Positions 1 through 7,847 of a DNA stretch of 50,885 bases are shown here, piece by piece. The notes beneath the pieces are model-generated. The model was not told the DNA's origin, ran no database searches, and was given only the letters and a program-made list of their open reading frames with translations. Each line of letters begins with the position of its first letter. The first letter of the stretch is position 1. The position numbers and the translations under genes are program-made. The stretch is from positions 1 through 50,885 of the forward strand of contig CADBBB010000003.1 in assembly GCA_902792795.1 (NCBI GenBank), in the 5' to 3' direction. Source of the DNA: an uncultured Spirochaetaceae bacterium (GTDB lineage Bacteria; Spirochaetota; Spirochaetia; Treponematales; Treponemataceae).

Positions 1-1040
1 ACGGCATAGCAAGCATCGACGACCCCAACATCGGAATCGTAGACTTGCCCGACGAGCGCTTGGACTTTTTGGCCAGCGTTTTCGAGCCTAAAAAGAAAAC
101 TCCGGCCACCGTAAAATTCGTTGACATCGCCGGCCTCATAAAGGGAGCGTCGCAAGGCGAAGGCCTTGGAAACCAGTTCCTGGCCAACATCCGCGAGACA
201 AGCGTAATCGCGCACGTAGTCCGCTGCTTTGACGACCCCGACATCATGCACGTCCGCGACGACGCCAAGGTTGAGGCCGCCGTCGATCCCGAAAGCGACA
301 TTCTCACAATCAACATGGAATTGGCCTTGGCCGACTTGGACACAATCGCCAAGCGACAGGAAAAAGTCACCAAGTCAATCCGCGCCCTTGGAAAGGACGA
401 AGAAAAAAAATTGGCCCCTTGGACTAGCGGCGTGGCGAAAATCAAGCCCTTGCTCCAAAACGGAACTCCCGCGCGCACGGCCGACCTCACCGACGACGAA
501 AAGCTGGCCCTCTACGACATGCACCTTTTGACGCTTAAGCCCACGCTTTACGTTTGCAACGTCGACGAAGAATCGATCGCAGAAGGAACAAACAAGTATG
601 TCGAAGTCGTAAAGAAAATCGCGGCCGACGAAGGAAGCCAAGTCGTCGTCATTTGCGGAAAGTTCGAGGCGGAACTTAGCGACATAAAGGAAGAAGCCGA
701 CCGCAAGGAATTTATGGACGCCGTCGGACTCAAGGAATCGGGCCTCAACGTTTTGGCGCGCCAGACCTACAAACTTATGGGCTTGGCCACCTTCTTTACC
801 GGCGGTCCCGACGAGTGCCGAGCCTGGACGATTCACGCGGGAGACACCGCTCCCAAGGCGGCCGGCGTAATCCACACCGACTTTGAAAAAGGCTTCATCA
901 AGGCCGAGGCCTACACGATTGACGACCTTCGCCAATACGGAACCGAAGCCAAAATCAAGGAAGCCGGAAAGTACCGCCAAGAAGGAAAAGACTACATCGT
1001 AAAGGACGGAGACGTTTTGTTCTTTAAGTTCAACGTTTAA
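1..1040 (+). CDS. ychF: YchF-type GTPase/ATPase, 5' end outside window
   Basis: This is the C-terminal part of the universally conserved Obg-family P-loop NTPase YchF, a cytosolic ribosome-associated protein that hydrolyses ATP in the bacteria studied. The reading frame is open from base 3 back to the window edge, so the true start lies upstream. The visible protein begins at the switch region (DDPNIGIVDLPDERLD). It then shows the G3 region VKFVDIAGLIKGAS and the family hallmark GEGLGNQFL, a coiled-coil segment near residues 90-115, the NVDEE nucleotide-specificity motif, and the C-terminal TGS domain ending FFKFNV. The P-loop itself is not in the window. The gene is followed after 24 bases by a small gene on the same strand and may head an operon. 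Identity is very secure from the TGS end and the GLIKGAS/GEGLGN motifs. Confidence 0.96.
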   Translation, partial: GIASIDDPNIGIVDLPDERLDFLASVFEPKKKTPATVKFVDIAGLIKGASQGEGLGNQFLANIRETSVIAHVVRCFDDPDIMHVRDDAKVEAAVDPESDILTINMELALADLDTIAKRQEKVTKSIRALGKDEEKKLAPWTSGVAKIKPLLQNGTPARTADLTDDEKLALYDMHLLTLKPTLYVCNVDEESIAEGTNKYVEVVKKIAADEGSQVVVICGKFEAELSDIKEEADRKEFMDAVGLKESGLNVLARQTYKLMGLATFFTGGPDECRAWTIHAGDTAPKAAGVIHTDFEKGFIKAEAYTIDDLRQYGTEAKIKEAGKYRQEGKDYIVKDGDVLFFKFNV

Positions 1041-1064
1041 GTTGAACGGAACGCGGGCGCAAAA

Positions 1065-1460
1065 ATGGCGGAATCGTTTTTTAAAAAATTCTTGAACAAA
1101 ATCAAAGCCTCAAAAAGCTCCTCGCCCGAAAGCCTAAAGGCCGCCGAAGAGTCGATGCTCAACATCATCAACGCCTTTGGCGCGCTTGACCAAAAGGCCA
1201 AGAACTTGGAGGAAAAATTTCCAGAGCAGGAAAAATTGATCCACCAATATTTTTCGGACGCGAAGAAAATCGAGCCGAGCGTCTCCGTCCGCGCCGGAAA
1301 ATTCGAGCAAGCCTTGCAGCAGCAAATAACAAAAGTCAGCTCTTGCATCGACAAAATTTTAGTTGACGGAGACGAGCGCAAATTGGACGAGGAATTAAAA
1401 TTGCTTGGCCGATACGTTCGCGTTCGGACAAACGCCGATTCGGAAGAAGGCGATGAGTAA
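1065..1460 (+). CDS. Small helical protein of unknown function
   Basis: A 131-residue protein that I do not recognise. It is rich in Lys, Glu and Ala, lacks membrane segments or a signal peptide, and is predicted by eye to be almost entirely alpha-helical, with heptad-like stretches around residues 25-70. It sits 24 bases after ychF. Its stop codon overlaps the start of the NUDIX gene (ATGAGTAA, sharing eight bases), which suggests translational coupling and supports the ORF being real. Base composition matches the neighbours. It could be a lineage-specific cytosolic protein; nothing in the sequence indicates a catalytic role. Confidence 0.7.
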   Translation: MAESFFKKFLNKIKASKSSSPESLKAAEESMLNIINAFGALDQKAKNLEEKFPEQEKLIHQYFSDAKKIEPSVSVRAGKFEQALQQQITKVSSCIDKILVDGDERKLDEELKLLGRYVRVRTNADSEEGDE

Positions 1461-2019
1461 CGACTTTGCGCTTTGCCCGGAATGCGGCTCAAAAAAAATC
1501 CAGTTCGTTCAAAATAAAAAATGGACTTGCCCAGACTGCGGCTTTGACCTTTACTGCAACGTCGCCGCCGCCGTCGGCCTTATAATTTGCTCGCCTGGCA
1601 ATGACGTTTTGTTCGAAACGCGCGCCAAGGAACCGCGCAAAGGCTTTTTGGCCTTGCCCGGCGGCTTTTGCAACCCCGACGAGCCGGCCGAAGACGCCGC
1701 GCGACGGGAATGCATGGAAGAAATCGGCTTCAATATCGACGGCGCGCGGATAAAATACGTTGCAAGCTTTCCCAACACTTATCCTTACAAAAACTTTGTT
1801 TACAAAACTTGCGACTTGTTCTTTGAGGCGCGCCTTTCGCAAGAAGAAGCGGACGGCCTTCTTCAAAACTTGGCCGCCGACGCAAAGGAAGTGAGCGGCG
1901 TAGAGTTTCGCAAGGTTCAAAGCCAAGCGGACATCGACAGTTTGCCGCTGGCCTTTGACTCGGCAAAGAAAGCGCTAAAAGTTTGGATTGACCAAAATGC
2001 CGCCGCAAAAATCGGTTGA
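1453..2019 (+). CDS. NUDIX hydrolase with N-terminal zinc ribbon
   Basis: A 188-residue cytosolic hydrolase of nucleoside-diphosphate-linked substrates. The NUDIX box is complete: a Gly at the start of GGFCNPDEPAE, then RRECMEEIGF, matching G-x5-E-x7-REUxEExGU. The N-terminus carries a four-cysteine zinc ribbon (CPECG ... CPDCG), as in NADH pyrophosphatase-like and related NUDIX proteins. I chose the ATG at 1453, because it gives the protein an immediate start before the first CxxC and overlaps the previous stop; a TTG at 1405 would add 16 residues inside the upstream gene. The exact substrate (NADH, ADP-ribose or another) cannot be read from the motif. It is probably in one transcription unit with the genes on either side. 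Confidence 0.9.
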   Translation: MSNDFALCPECGSKKIQFVQNKKWTCPDCGFDLYCNVAAAVGLIICSPGNDVLFETRAKEPRKGFLALPGGFCNPDEPAEDAARRECMEEIGFNIDGARIKYVASFPNTYPYKNFVYKTCDLFFEARLSQEEADGLLQNLAADAKEVSGVEFRKVQSQADIDSLPLAFDSAKKALKVWIDQNAAAKIG

Positions 2020-2066
2020 AAGACCAAAACTTCGGGCGGAACGCTATATCATAAGGAGTACCAAAA

Positions 2067-2549
2067 ATGGAAACAAAAACAATCGTTCAATTGGCGTGCC
2101 TCGCGGCGACGACGGCCTTTTATTCAATCATGCTCTTCACCCAAAAGGCGCGCCGAGCCAAGGTTTTAGAAAAGGCCGGCGACTGCCTTTACGAGCTGAC
2201 CAAGCCCGCCAAGTCCAAGACCATGATGACGCTTTTTGCCATTCCGTGCGCGCTGGCCTTTGCCTTTTTGGTTGACTACGGCGCCTACTTTTTTATTTTG
2301 GTTTGCGCGATTTGCGCGCTGGCCGTTTTCATCGTTTGCAAGGAAGACGCTTGCGCCGCCAACACCGGCATTTACAAAAACGCCCTCATCGCCGGCGGTT
2401 CCTACATCGAGTGGAGCAAAATCAAGGAAGTTAAGGAAGGCCAGTATTTGGAAATCATCCTTGTCGACGGAAAGAAAATCACAATTCAAACCGCCAGTGC
2501 AGATGAAAATAAAATAGTATTGCAAGCATTGGAAAAAGCGCGCGCTTGA
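2067..2549 (+). CDS. Membrane protein of unknown function
   Basis: A 160-residue protein with an N-terminal hydrophobic segment (residues 5-22) and a strongly hydrophobic pair near residues 52-90. It ends in a soluble C-terminal domain (about residues 100-160) of alternating strands, WSKIKEVKEGQYLEIILVDGKKITIQ. That pattern resembles the PH-like/DUF5673-type tails of small bacterial membrane proteins, but I would not assign a family. A good ribosome-binding site (AAGGAG) lies 9 bases before the ATG. It is the last gene of the ychF group; a strong hairpin and the tRNA-Cys promoter follow. Confidence 0.75.
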   Translation: METKTIVQLACLAATTAFYSIMLFTQKARRAKVLEKAGDCLYELTKPAKSKTMMTLFAIPCALAFAFLVDYGAYFFILVCAICALAVFIVCKEDACAANTGIYKNALIAGGSYIEWSKIKEVKEGQYLEIILVDGKKITIQTASADENKIVLQALEKARA

Positions 2550-2596
2550 TGCCCATGCGCCGAAGGCGCAAACGTCAATAATTTCCACTTACGCAA

Positions 2597-2633
2597 CAAG
2601 TGGGTGAACGGCAAAAGCCGTTTCACCCACTTG
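2597..2633. repeat. Strong hairpin overlapping the tRNA-Cys -35 box
   Basis: The left arm at 2597-2612 and the right arm at 2617-2633 pair over 16 bp around an AAAA loop, with one bulged base. No T-run follows on the + strand, so it is not a textbook terminator for the upstream gene. The last bases of the right arm form the first half of the TTGACA box of the tRNA promoter. Confidence 0.8.
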
Positions 2634-2659
2634 ACAATGCGCGTAAAAACTGATATAGT
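2631..2659 (+). promoter_or_regulatory. Sigma-70 promoter of tRNA-Cys
   Basis: TTGACA at 2631-2636, a 17-base spacer, and TATAGT at 2654-2659. The predicted start is near 2666, about seven bases before the mature tRNA 5' end at 2673. Confidence 0.88.
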
Positions 2660-2672
2660 ATCAAAACATTAT

Positions 2673-2744
2673 GGAGTCTTACCCAAGTGGTAAGGGACAG
2701 GTCTGCAAAACCTCTATGCAGCGGTTCGATTCCGCTAGACTCCT
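2673..2744 (+). tRNA. tRNA-Cys (anticodon GCA)
   Basis: A 72-base cloverleaf without encoded CCA. The acceptor arms GGAGTCT and AGACTCC pair perfectly, the D arm is CCC/GGG, and the anticodon loop is CTGCAAA (GCA at 2704-2706). The T arm AGCGG/CCGCT closes a TTCGATT loop, and the discriminator base is U. The outermost anticodon-stem pair is C-C, leaving a four-pair stem. Both promoter and terminator are visible, so the gene is transcribed alone. Confidence 0.95.
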
Positions 2745-2746
2745 TT

Positions 2747-2776
2747 AAGGCTTGCCGAAAGGCAAGCCTTTTTTTT
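2747..2776 (+). terminator. Rho-independent terminator of tRNA-Cys
   Basis: A perfect 10-bp stem (2747-2756 with 2761-2770) around a GAAA loop, running into a T-run to 2776. Confidence 0.93.
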
Positions 2777-2816
2777 CCCGGAGCGTCTTGGCAAAGCCGG
2801 CTCCGTTAAAATATTT

Positions 2817-2847
2817 GAGGCTGCCCTTGCGGGCAGCCTCGCTTTTT
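2817..2847 (+). terminator. Second terminator-like hairpin at the left island edge
   Basis: A 10-bp stem GAGGCTGCCC/GGGCAGCCTC with a TTGC loop, followed by GCTTTTTT. Twenty-one bases (2820-2840) recur exactly at 7795-7815, at the other end of the AT-rich island. Confidence 0.8.
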
Positions 2848-2858
2848 TACAAAAATCC

Positions 2859-2926
2859 AATTATGAAAAATTATGAAAGCATTGACAATTATGAAGATTT
2901 ATGAAAGAATATAGCAATTATGAAAA
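2859..2926 (+). repeat. Imperfect 28-29 bp tandem repeat with five TTATGAA motifs
   Basis: TTATGAA occurs at 2861, 2871, 2889, 2899 and 2918, giving spacings of 10, 18, 10 and 19. That equals about two and a half copies of a unit carrying two motifs. The array lies directly before the AAA+ ATPase gene and may be its operator. It also contains a spurious in-frame ATG (2901) that I reject as the start. Confidence 0.75.
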
Positions 2927-2948
2927 TATTTCGCGGAGACTGGAAACG

Positions 2949-3992
2949 ATGACAAAAACAAACCCTTTCACTTTGACTTTTGGAAAATCTCCAAACAAAA
3001 TCATTTCGCGCTACGAATACGCAAGCGAAACAATTGACACATTCCAATCCAAAACCCCAATCAGCCACGCCTACCTCATTGAAGGAGTCCGCGGAAGTGG
3101 TAAAACAGTTTTAATGACGACCATAGAAAAGCAATTGGCGCAAGAAAAAAACTGGATAATCATCGACTTAAATTCAACGCAGGATTTGCTTACAGACTTT
3201 GCGATGAGGCTAGTGGATTCATGCAAAAATTTAACGGATATCCTAAAAAAAGGATTCAATTTTTCCGTTGCGGGATTTAGCGTTGGTTTGAACGGAGAAG
3301 AACAAAACCGAAATAATGTTAGCGTCATCTGTGAACTTCTTGATAAATTAAAGAAAAAGAACAAAAAAATTTTGATTACGATTGATGAAGTTATAAACGG
3401 CGACAACATGAAACACTTCGCAAGCGAATTTCAAATACTTCTGCGTAAAGACTATCCAATTTTTCTCATCATGACTGGACTTTACGAAAACATCTATGCG
3501 ATTCAGAACGACCCAGCGCTTACCTTTTTGCTACGAACTCCAAAAATACAACTCGAACCTCTAAGCCTTTCCCAAATCGCAAAAACATATCAAAACGTAT
3601 TTAAGACCAACATAGAAATGTCAAAAAAACTTGCAAAAACGACAAAAGGCTATGCTTTTGCATTCCAAGCACTAGGTCTATTATACTACGATTACAAAGA
3701 CTCGCTCTCACTTGAAAAAATCATTTCAAAGTTTGATGACCTGCTTGATGATTTTGTGTACAGAAAAATTTGGCAGGGCCTTTCAGAAAATGACCAAAAA
3801 GTGATCCTAGCAATAACAGATTCAAAATCGCAAGTCAGCGCAGTCTGTAAAAAACTAGGAATGACAAGTTCGACCTTCTCAAAATATCGCGAACGTCTTT
3901 TAAATCGCGGCATCATCCAAGCTCCGCAACATGGATATGTAGAAATCATTCTGCCAAGATTTGCGGAATTGGCGAAATATTATGCAGAATAA
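2949..3992 (+). CDS. AAA+ ATPase with C-terminal winged helix
   Basis: A 347-residue predicted ATPase of the archaeal-ATPase/ORC-like class, a group of signal-transduction or DNA-associated P-loop proteins whose roles are mostly unknown. The Walker A motif is GVRGSGKT (about residues 46-53) and the Walker B is KILITIDEV (about 137-145). The C-terminal 70 residues (SQVSAVCKKLGMTSSTFSKY, then the RLLNRGII turn) look like a winged helix-turn-helix. I chose the ATG at 2949 because GGAGA sits 9 bases upstream; the earlier ATG at 2901 lies inside a tandem repeat and has no ribosome-binding site. The gene is AT-rich, unlike the chromosome around it, and is the first gene of the island. No obvious partner gene lies next to it, so the target is unknown. 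Confidence 0.85.
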   Translation: MTKTNPFTLTFGKSPNKIISRYEYASETIDTFQSKTPISHAYLIEGVRGSGKTVLMTTIEKQLAQEKNWIIIDLNSTQDLLTDFAMRLVDSCKNLTDILKKGFNFSVAGFSVGLNGEEQNRNNVSVICELLDKLKKKNKKILITIDEVINGDNMKHFASEFQILLRKDYPIFLIMTGLYENIYAIQNDPALTFLLRTPKIQLEPLSLSQIAKTYQNVFKTNIEMSKKLAKTTKGYAFAFQALGLLYYDYKDSLSLEKIISKFDDLLDDFVYRKIWQGLSENDQKVILAITDSKSQVSAVCKKLGMTSSTFSKYRERLLNRGIIQAPQHGYVEIILPRFAELAKYYAE

Positions 3993-4023
3993 AATTCGTT
4001 TCACCATTTTTTCAAATATTTTT

Positions 4024-5916
4024 TCATTCTCCGTATGAGTCCAAAAATGCCTTTTGACTTTCATATTCAAACACAAGAAACTTACCGTCATTGTAAACTT
4101 CCGTTCCTGATTCAAAAACTTTGTTCTTGATTGAATTTTTATAAATATCCATAGGAAGCATCAAAAAAGTTTTCCCTACATGAGCCTTTCTGTAGTAGCG
4201 AATTGGAATCAATCTGTCGCCTTCAGCAAACTTTTTTACGATTCTATCAGAATTGAAATCCAGGCCATCCAACTCATTCAACCATTTGCTTTCTTTAGGA
4301 ACAATTGCCACCTCTATTTTTCCATTGGTATAATATGTAATTACACTCGCATAATCGCTAATGCTGTAACCAAAACTGTAATCTTCGTCTTTCAAAACTT
4401 TTTCATTCAAGAAATTCATAACGGGATATAAATCTTTATTTGGATCCCTGCTAAGATAATCTTGCGTTGAAATAAATGATGAAGCGAAAATGCAAAGGGC
4501 AAAAGCTGTTCCAACAAAATATCGCCGCACCGCTCCCAAACTAAAAGTGTCAATAAAAATAATTACGCACGGAATCATATACACAAGAATTGGTATATAA
4601 TAACGATCGTTAAACTCTATGTGGTAGAAAATAAAAGAATTAAACGCAATTGTGAAAATTGTAAAAAACAAAAAGAATTTTCTTTCGATTAAAAGATTCA
4701 GTTTCAACGCTTTTAATGCATTTGCGGCAAAAACAATGAGAGCGAAATAAACGCAAAAGTTTATCAAACCACCTGGCGTGAACAATGCGACATGTTCCTG
4801 ATATCCAAACGCGCGCAAAATTGAAGAAAACAGACCTAAAAGACTTTCATCTCCAAAATAATTGAACGGCTCTCTATTCCAATCCGTAACATAATAAAAC
4901 GGCATAATGCAAACGCTGTTGAACGCATATCCCAACCCGCTCCATAACAGGCCGGCAAGGGCAACTCTTACAGGCTTGCAATCCCAAAAGAGTTTTTTTA
5001 GTTCTTCAAGCGATATATTTTTTTCATTGTTTTCCCGCTTGAAAAATAAAAGCGCCGCAACAACCGCAAGAGGAAACTGGTAATTCAAAATATATCGAAT
5101 TGTCGAAAGTCCGCTTATAAAGGAAAGTACATAAAACAAAATCATTGATTTCTTTTGATTCTTTGCCGTCCCATCTAAAATGGAGATAAAAACAGAAAGT
5201 GTTGCGAACGCCATGACAATATGCGGAATATAATAGTTACCCCATCCAATCGCGAAAAAATTAAGCGTGGACCAAGGACAAGAAAGCAAAGAGGCGCCAA
5301 GCAATTTTAGCCAAGTCTTTTTTACATTCAGTTTTGAAATCAAAACCCAACCAGACCAAAACAAAATACAGCAAGAAAACAACGACGTTAAAGCGCGAAC
5401 AACATCCCAACTTTCTATGAAAAGAAATAAAGGAGCTGAAATGAGTTGTGTATTCAAAAAACGAATTTCCGTTGAATACCGCCAACCTCTCGGAACAAAC
5501 GATTTTTCATACACACATTCTTTTGCCAACAAAGTTTCCGACGCCAAATCTGAATTCATAAACTTATGCATTGAAACAAAAACTGTGTATGTTACTAAAA
5601 ACGCCACACAAACAACCATGCATGTCAAATAAAAAACCTTAAAACTGTCTGAATGTTTATGAAAAAAAATGACATTAAAGAATATTGCGGTAAAAACAGG
5701 AATCAAAATAATAGACTGCAAAGTCGAAGACCATGCATCTAAAGAAAAATCTCTATGAAAAACAATTTCGGAAAAAAATTTATATAGCAACGGAATAATT
5801 TTTTCCGACAAAGCGATTAAAACCGAACCAAATATCAGAAAAAAAGCTGTAGCAAAAAAGAATACAATCTCCGTCCGTTTTGAAAAGAATTCTTTACCAT
5901 TCCCGAGTTGTTCCAT
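4024..5916 (-). CDS. GtrII-like membrane glucosyltransferase
   Basis: A 630-residue polytopic inner-membrane protein with about a dozen hydrophobic segments and a short soluble C-terminal region. It matches the GtrII (Glucos_trans_II) type that transfers a sugar from undecaprenyl phosphate to a surface glycan on the outer face of the membrane. The call rests on topology, size and its place as the third gene after GtrA and GtrB homologues; the third member of such operons is the sequence-variable, serotype-specific enzyme. The start at 5916 has GGAGG nine bases upstream and overlaps the end of the GtrB gene by 23 bases. The composition is strongly AT-rich. The acceptor glycan cannot be inferred. 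Confidence 0.78.
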   Translation of the reverse strand: MEQLGNGKEFFSKRTEIVFFFATAFFLIFGSVLIALSEKIIPLLYKFFSEIVFHRDFSLDAWSSTLQSIILIPVFTAIFFNVIFFHKHSDSFKVFYLTCMVVCVAFLVTYTVFVSMHKFMNSDLASETLLAKECVYEKSFVPRGWRYSTEIRFLNTQLISAPLFLFIESWDVVRALTSLFSCCILFWSGWVLISKLNVKKTWLKLLGASLLSCPWSTLNFFAIGWGNYYIPHIVMAFATLSVFISILDGTAKNQKKSMILFYVLSFISGLSTIRYILNYQFPLAVVAALLFFKRENNEKNISLEELKKLFWDCKPVRVALAGLLWSGLGYAFNSVCIMPFYYVTDWNREPFNYFGDESLLGLFSSILRAFGYQEHVALFTPGGLINFCVYFALIVFAANALKALKLNLLIERKFFLFFTIFTIAFNSFIFYHIEFNDRYYIPILVYMIPCVIIFIDTFSLGAVRRYFVGTAFALCIFASSFISTQDYLSRDPNKDLYPVMNFLNEKVLKDEDYSFGYSISDYASVITYYTNGKIEVAIVPKESKWLNELDGLDFNSDRIVKKFAEGDRLIPIRYYRKAHVGKTFLMLPMDIYKNSIKNKVFESGTEVYNDGKFLVFEYESQKAFLDSYGE

Positions 5917-6868
5917 TATTCTTATCCTCCGTTCTTTCGCTTATGATATATCTAGGCCGTCGTTTGACTTCCATATAAATCTTTCCGACATACTCGCCGA
6001 TGACGCCAATAGAAACAAGTTGTATTCCGCCCAAAAACGCAATTATGCTCGTCATGCTCGCCCATCCCGCAACTGTTTTTCCTAATAACTGGACTATCAC
6101 AGACCATAGCACAGCTACAAAACTAAAGACGGCTACAAGCAACCCTAACGTTACTATTAAGTGCAATGGCCTGACGCTTAAAGATGTGATTCCATTCCAC
6201 GCTAGCGCTACCATTTTGCTTAACGGATAATGGCTTTTCCCCGCGATACGCTCATGCCGTTCGTAATAAACAATATCGCTCTTAAATCCAACAAGCGGAA
6301 ACATTCCACGTAAAAATAAATTGACTTCGGTAAAGCCAGCAAATTCTTTTAAAACGCGGCTGGAAACAAGCCTATAATCCGCATGGTTGTAAATTGTTTC
6401 GACTCCTAGCGTCGCTAGAAGTTTATAAAAACACTGTGCCGTTCCTCGCTTAAAAAAGGAATCAGTTTTCCGAGCCGAACGAACTCCATATACAATTTCT
6501 ACGCCCAAAACATACTTATCAATCATTTGATCAACGGCGCAAATATCATCCTGACCGTCACAATCAAGAGATATTGTTATGTCACATTTATCTTTAGCTT
6601 CCATCAAACCTGCAAGCAAAGCGGATTGGTGTCCCATATTTCTGCTTAAAGAAATTCCAATGCAATTGATATTTTCTTTTGAAAACTCTTGAATTATCTG
6701 CCAAGTCTTGTCTCTTGAACCGTCGTTAACGAATAGAATACGGCTTTTTACACTTATCTTTTTTTCGTAAACCAAGTCATTGATTTTTTTTATAAAAATT
6801 GGAATCGTCTCAAGTAAAACTTTTTCTTCGTTAAAACAGGGAACAACAATATATAAAATGGGTTTCAT
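5894..6868 (-). CDS. GtrB-like polyprenyl-phosphate glycosyltransferase
   Basis: A 324-residue GT2-family enzyme that loads a sugar from a nucleotide donor onto undecaprenyl phosphate at the cytoplasmic face. Residues 1-230 form the GT-A domain: YIVVPCFNEEKVL, FVNDGSRDKTW, and the catalytic SLDCDGQDD. Two C-terminal transmembrane segments (about 235-300) precede VIGEYVGKIYMEVKRRPRY, the typical end of GtrB/DPM1-like bacterial proteins. The start overlaps the GtrA stop by four bases (ATGA), so the two are translationally coupled. It supplies the lipid-linked sugar for the following GtrII-like enzyme. Confidence 0.92.
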   Translation of the reverse strand: MKPILYIVVPCFNEEKVLLETIPIFIKKINDLVYEKKISVKSRILFVNDGSRDKTWQIIQEFSKENINCIGISLSRNMGHQSALLAGLMEAKDKCDITISLDCDGQDDICAVDQMIDKYVLGVEIVYGVRSARKTDSFFKRGTAQCFYKLLATLGVETIYNHADYRLVSSRVLKEFAGFTEVNLFLRGMFPLVGFKSDIVYYERHERIAGKSHYPLSKMVALAWNGITSLSVRPLHLIVTLGLLVAVFSFVAVLWSVIVQLLGKTVAGWASMTSIIAFLGGIQLVSIGVIGEYVGKIYMEVKRRPRYIISERTEDKNNGTTREW

Positions 6869-7278
6869 TCTTTCCTCTCATGTCCAAAAACCAGCTGGCG
6901 TTGCCCAAGATAATTCAGAATTGTATACAAACAAATTCCACAAAATAAAGCAATATTTCCGCATTGTTTTTCCGAGAACCTTGAAGAAAGAAGCAAGAAA
7001 ATCACTTTTTTTGAAAGACCATAAGCAATAAAATAACAAAGCAAAAGATTTAAGATAAACAAAAATATTTGTAAAAAACTACATTCATTATTATGAAAAG
7101 TAAAATGCTTGTTTAAAAAGAAACTTAGCGCGCCGCCAGCAATGTAATTGCAAACCGAAGAAATCCAATACAAAAGCCCAAAACAATTGTATAGTAAAAA
7201 CATAATTCCGCCTCCGACAAGCGTGTTTACAATTCCAATGAAAAGAAATTTAAAAAATTTATGCCATTCAGACCACAT
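6865..7278 (-). CDS. GtrA-like flippase
   Basis: A small (137-residue) four-helix membrane protein of the GtrA family, thought to flip undecaprenyl-phosphate-linked sugar across the inner membrane. The first helix carries FKFLFIGIVNTLVGGGIMF and the second is followed by the conserved SFFLNKHFTF, both GtrA hallmarks. The open frame runs to 7347, but the extra 23 residues are polar, cover the predicted promoter and operators and match nothing in the family, so I start at the ATG at 7276-7278. The ribosome-binding site is weak (AAGG about 13 bases away), leaving the start open. It is the first gene of a three-gene operon reading gtrA-gtrB-gtrII. Confidence 0.87.
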   Translation of the reverse strand: MWSEWHKFFKFLFIGIVNTLVGGGIMFLLYNCFGLLYWISSVCNYIAGGALSFFLNKHFTFHNNECSFLQIFLFILNLLLCYFIAYGLSKKVIFLLLSSRFSEKQCGNIALFCGICLYTILNYLGQRQLVFGHERKE

Positions 7279-7308
7279 AAAATACACTTGCCTTCTTATT
7301 CTTATAAC

Positions 7309-7400
7309 TGATAGCGTGTTTTTACTATCAATTGCACTATAGCGCATTAACTATCAAAAAAGCAAGTATTAAATGATAAAAAGATATCAAAATTGATAGT
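7309..7400. promoter_or_regulatory. Divergent control region with repeated TGATAGT/ACTATCA operators
   Basis: The motif ACTATCA or its complement occurs at 7324-7330, 7350-7356 and 7394-7400, with a shorter copy (CTGATAG) at 7309-7315. A minus-strand promoter for the gtr operon is visible: TTGCTT (7365-7360), an 18-base spacer and TATAGT (7341-7336). The 7350 site lies in that spacer and the 7324 site near the predicted start. The 7394 site abuts the ATG of the XRE gene, so the regulator probably controls both itself and the gtr genes. Confidence 0.72.
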
Positions 7401-7401
7401 T

Positions 7402-7770
7402 ATGGAAAACGAGCCTTCAAAACTTGAAAAAACAGTAATTGACAACATTAGAAGAATTAGGCAAGGAAAAGGAATTTCGCAATTGCGGCTTTCGATTTTT
7501 TGCGGAACATCGGCCAGCTACATAGGCCTTATGGAAACTTATAAAAACATTCCTAAACTTTCCACAATTGAACGCATTGCCGAAGCTCTTAACGTTTCTG
7601 TAATTGACTTGTTCGAAAATTACGACGCAAAAAAATCCGCAAAAAAAGCCGTTCAGATAAAGGAAGACAGAAAAGAGATCGAACGCAAAGAAAAAAATCG
7701 CGCCCGTCTAAAAAAAGAAACGCTTGCAAAAATCGGCGACAATCTTGACGCGATTTTACAAATGCTATAA
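7402..7770 (+). CDS. XRE-family transcriptional regulator
   Basis: A 122-residue DNA-binding protein. Residues 10-68 form a Cro/CI helix-turn-helix: NIRRIRQGKGISQLRLS, then SASYIGLMETYKNIPKLSTI and the helix ending LNVSVIDLFE. Residues 75-115 are a highly charged Lys/Glu/Arg coiled coil that could mediate dimerisation. I start at the ATG at 7402; a TTG at 7393 is possible, but neither has a Shine-Dalgarno sequence. The gene diverges from the gtr operon across a region packed with a repeated heptamer. It is probably the local repressor of the glycan-modification genes. Confidence 0.85.
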   Translation: MENEPSKLEKTVIDNIRRIRQGKGISQLRLSIFCGTSASYIGLMETYKNIPKLSTIERIAEALNVSVIDLFENYDAKKSAKKAVQIKEDRKEIERKEKNRARLKKETLAKIGDNLDAILQML

Positions 7771-7786
7771 CCTGCCCTTCCCTCAT

Positions 7787-7815
7787 AAAAAAAAGCTGCC
7801 CTTGCGGGCAGCCTC
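7787..7815 (-). terminator. Terminator of the secreted-protein gene; right island edge
   Basis: On the minus strand a 7-bp GCTGCCC/GGGCAGC stem (7812-7795) runs into a run of eight T, giving a terminator for the gene ending at 7848. The 21 bases at 7795-7815 are identical to 2820-2840. Confidence 0.85.
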
Positions 7816-7847
7816 CTTCAATCAACTTTTATAAATGGAGAAAAGTC

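Noticed and set aside
2901-2951. Earlier ATG as the start of the AAA+ ATPase
   Set aside because: It lies within a tandem repeat and has no ribosome-binding site, whereas the ATG at 2949 has GGAGA nine bases upstream.
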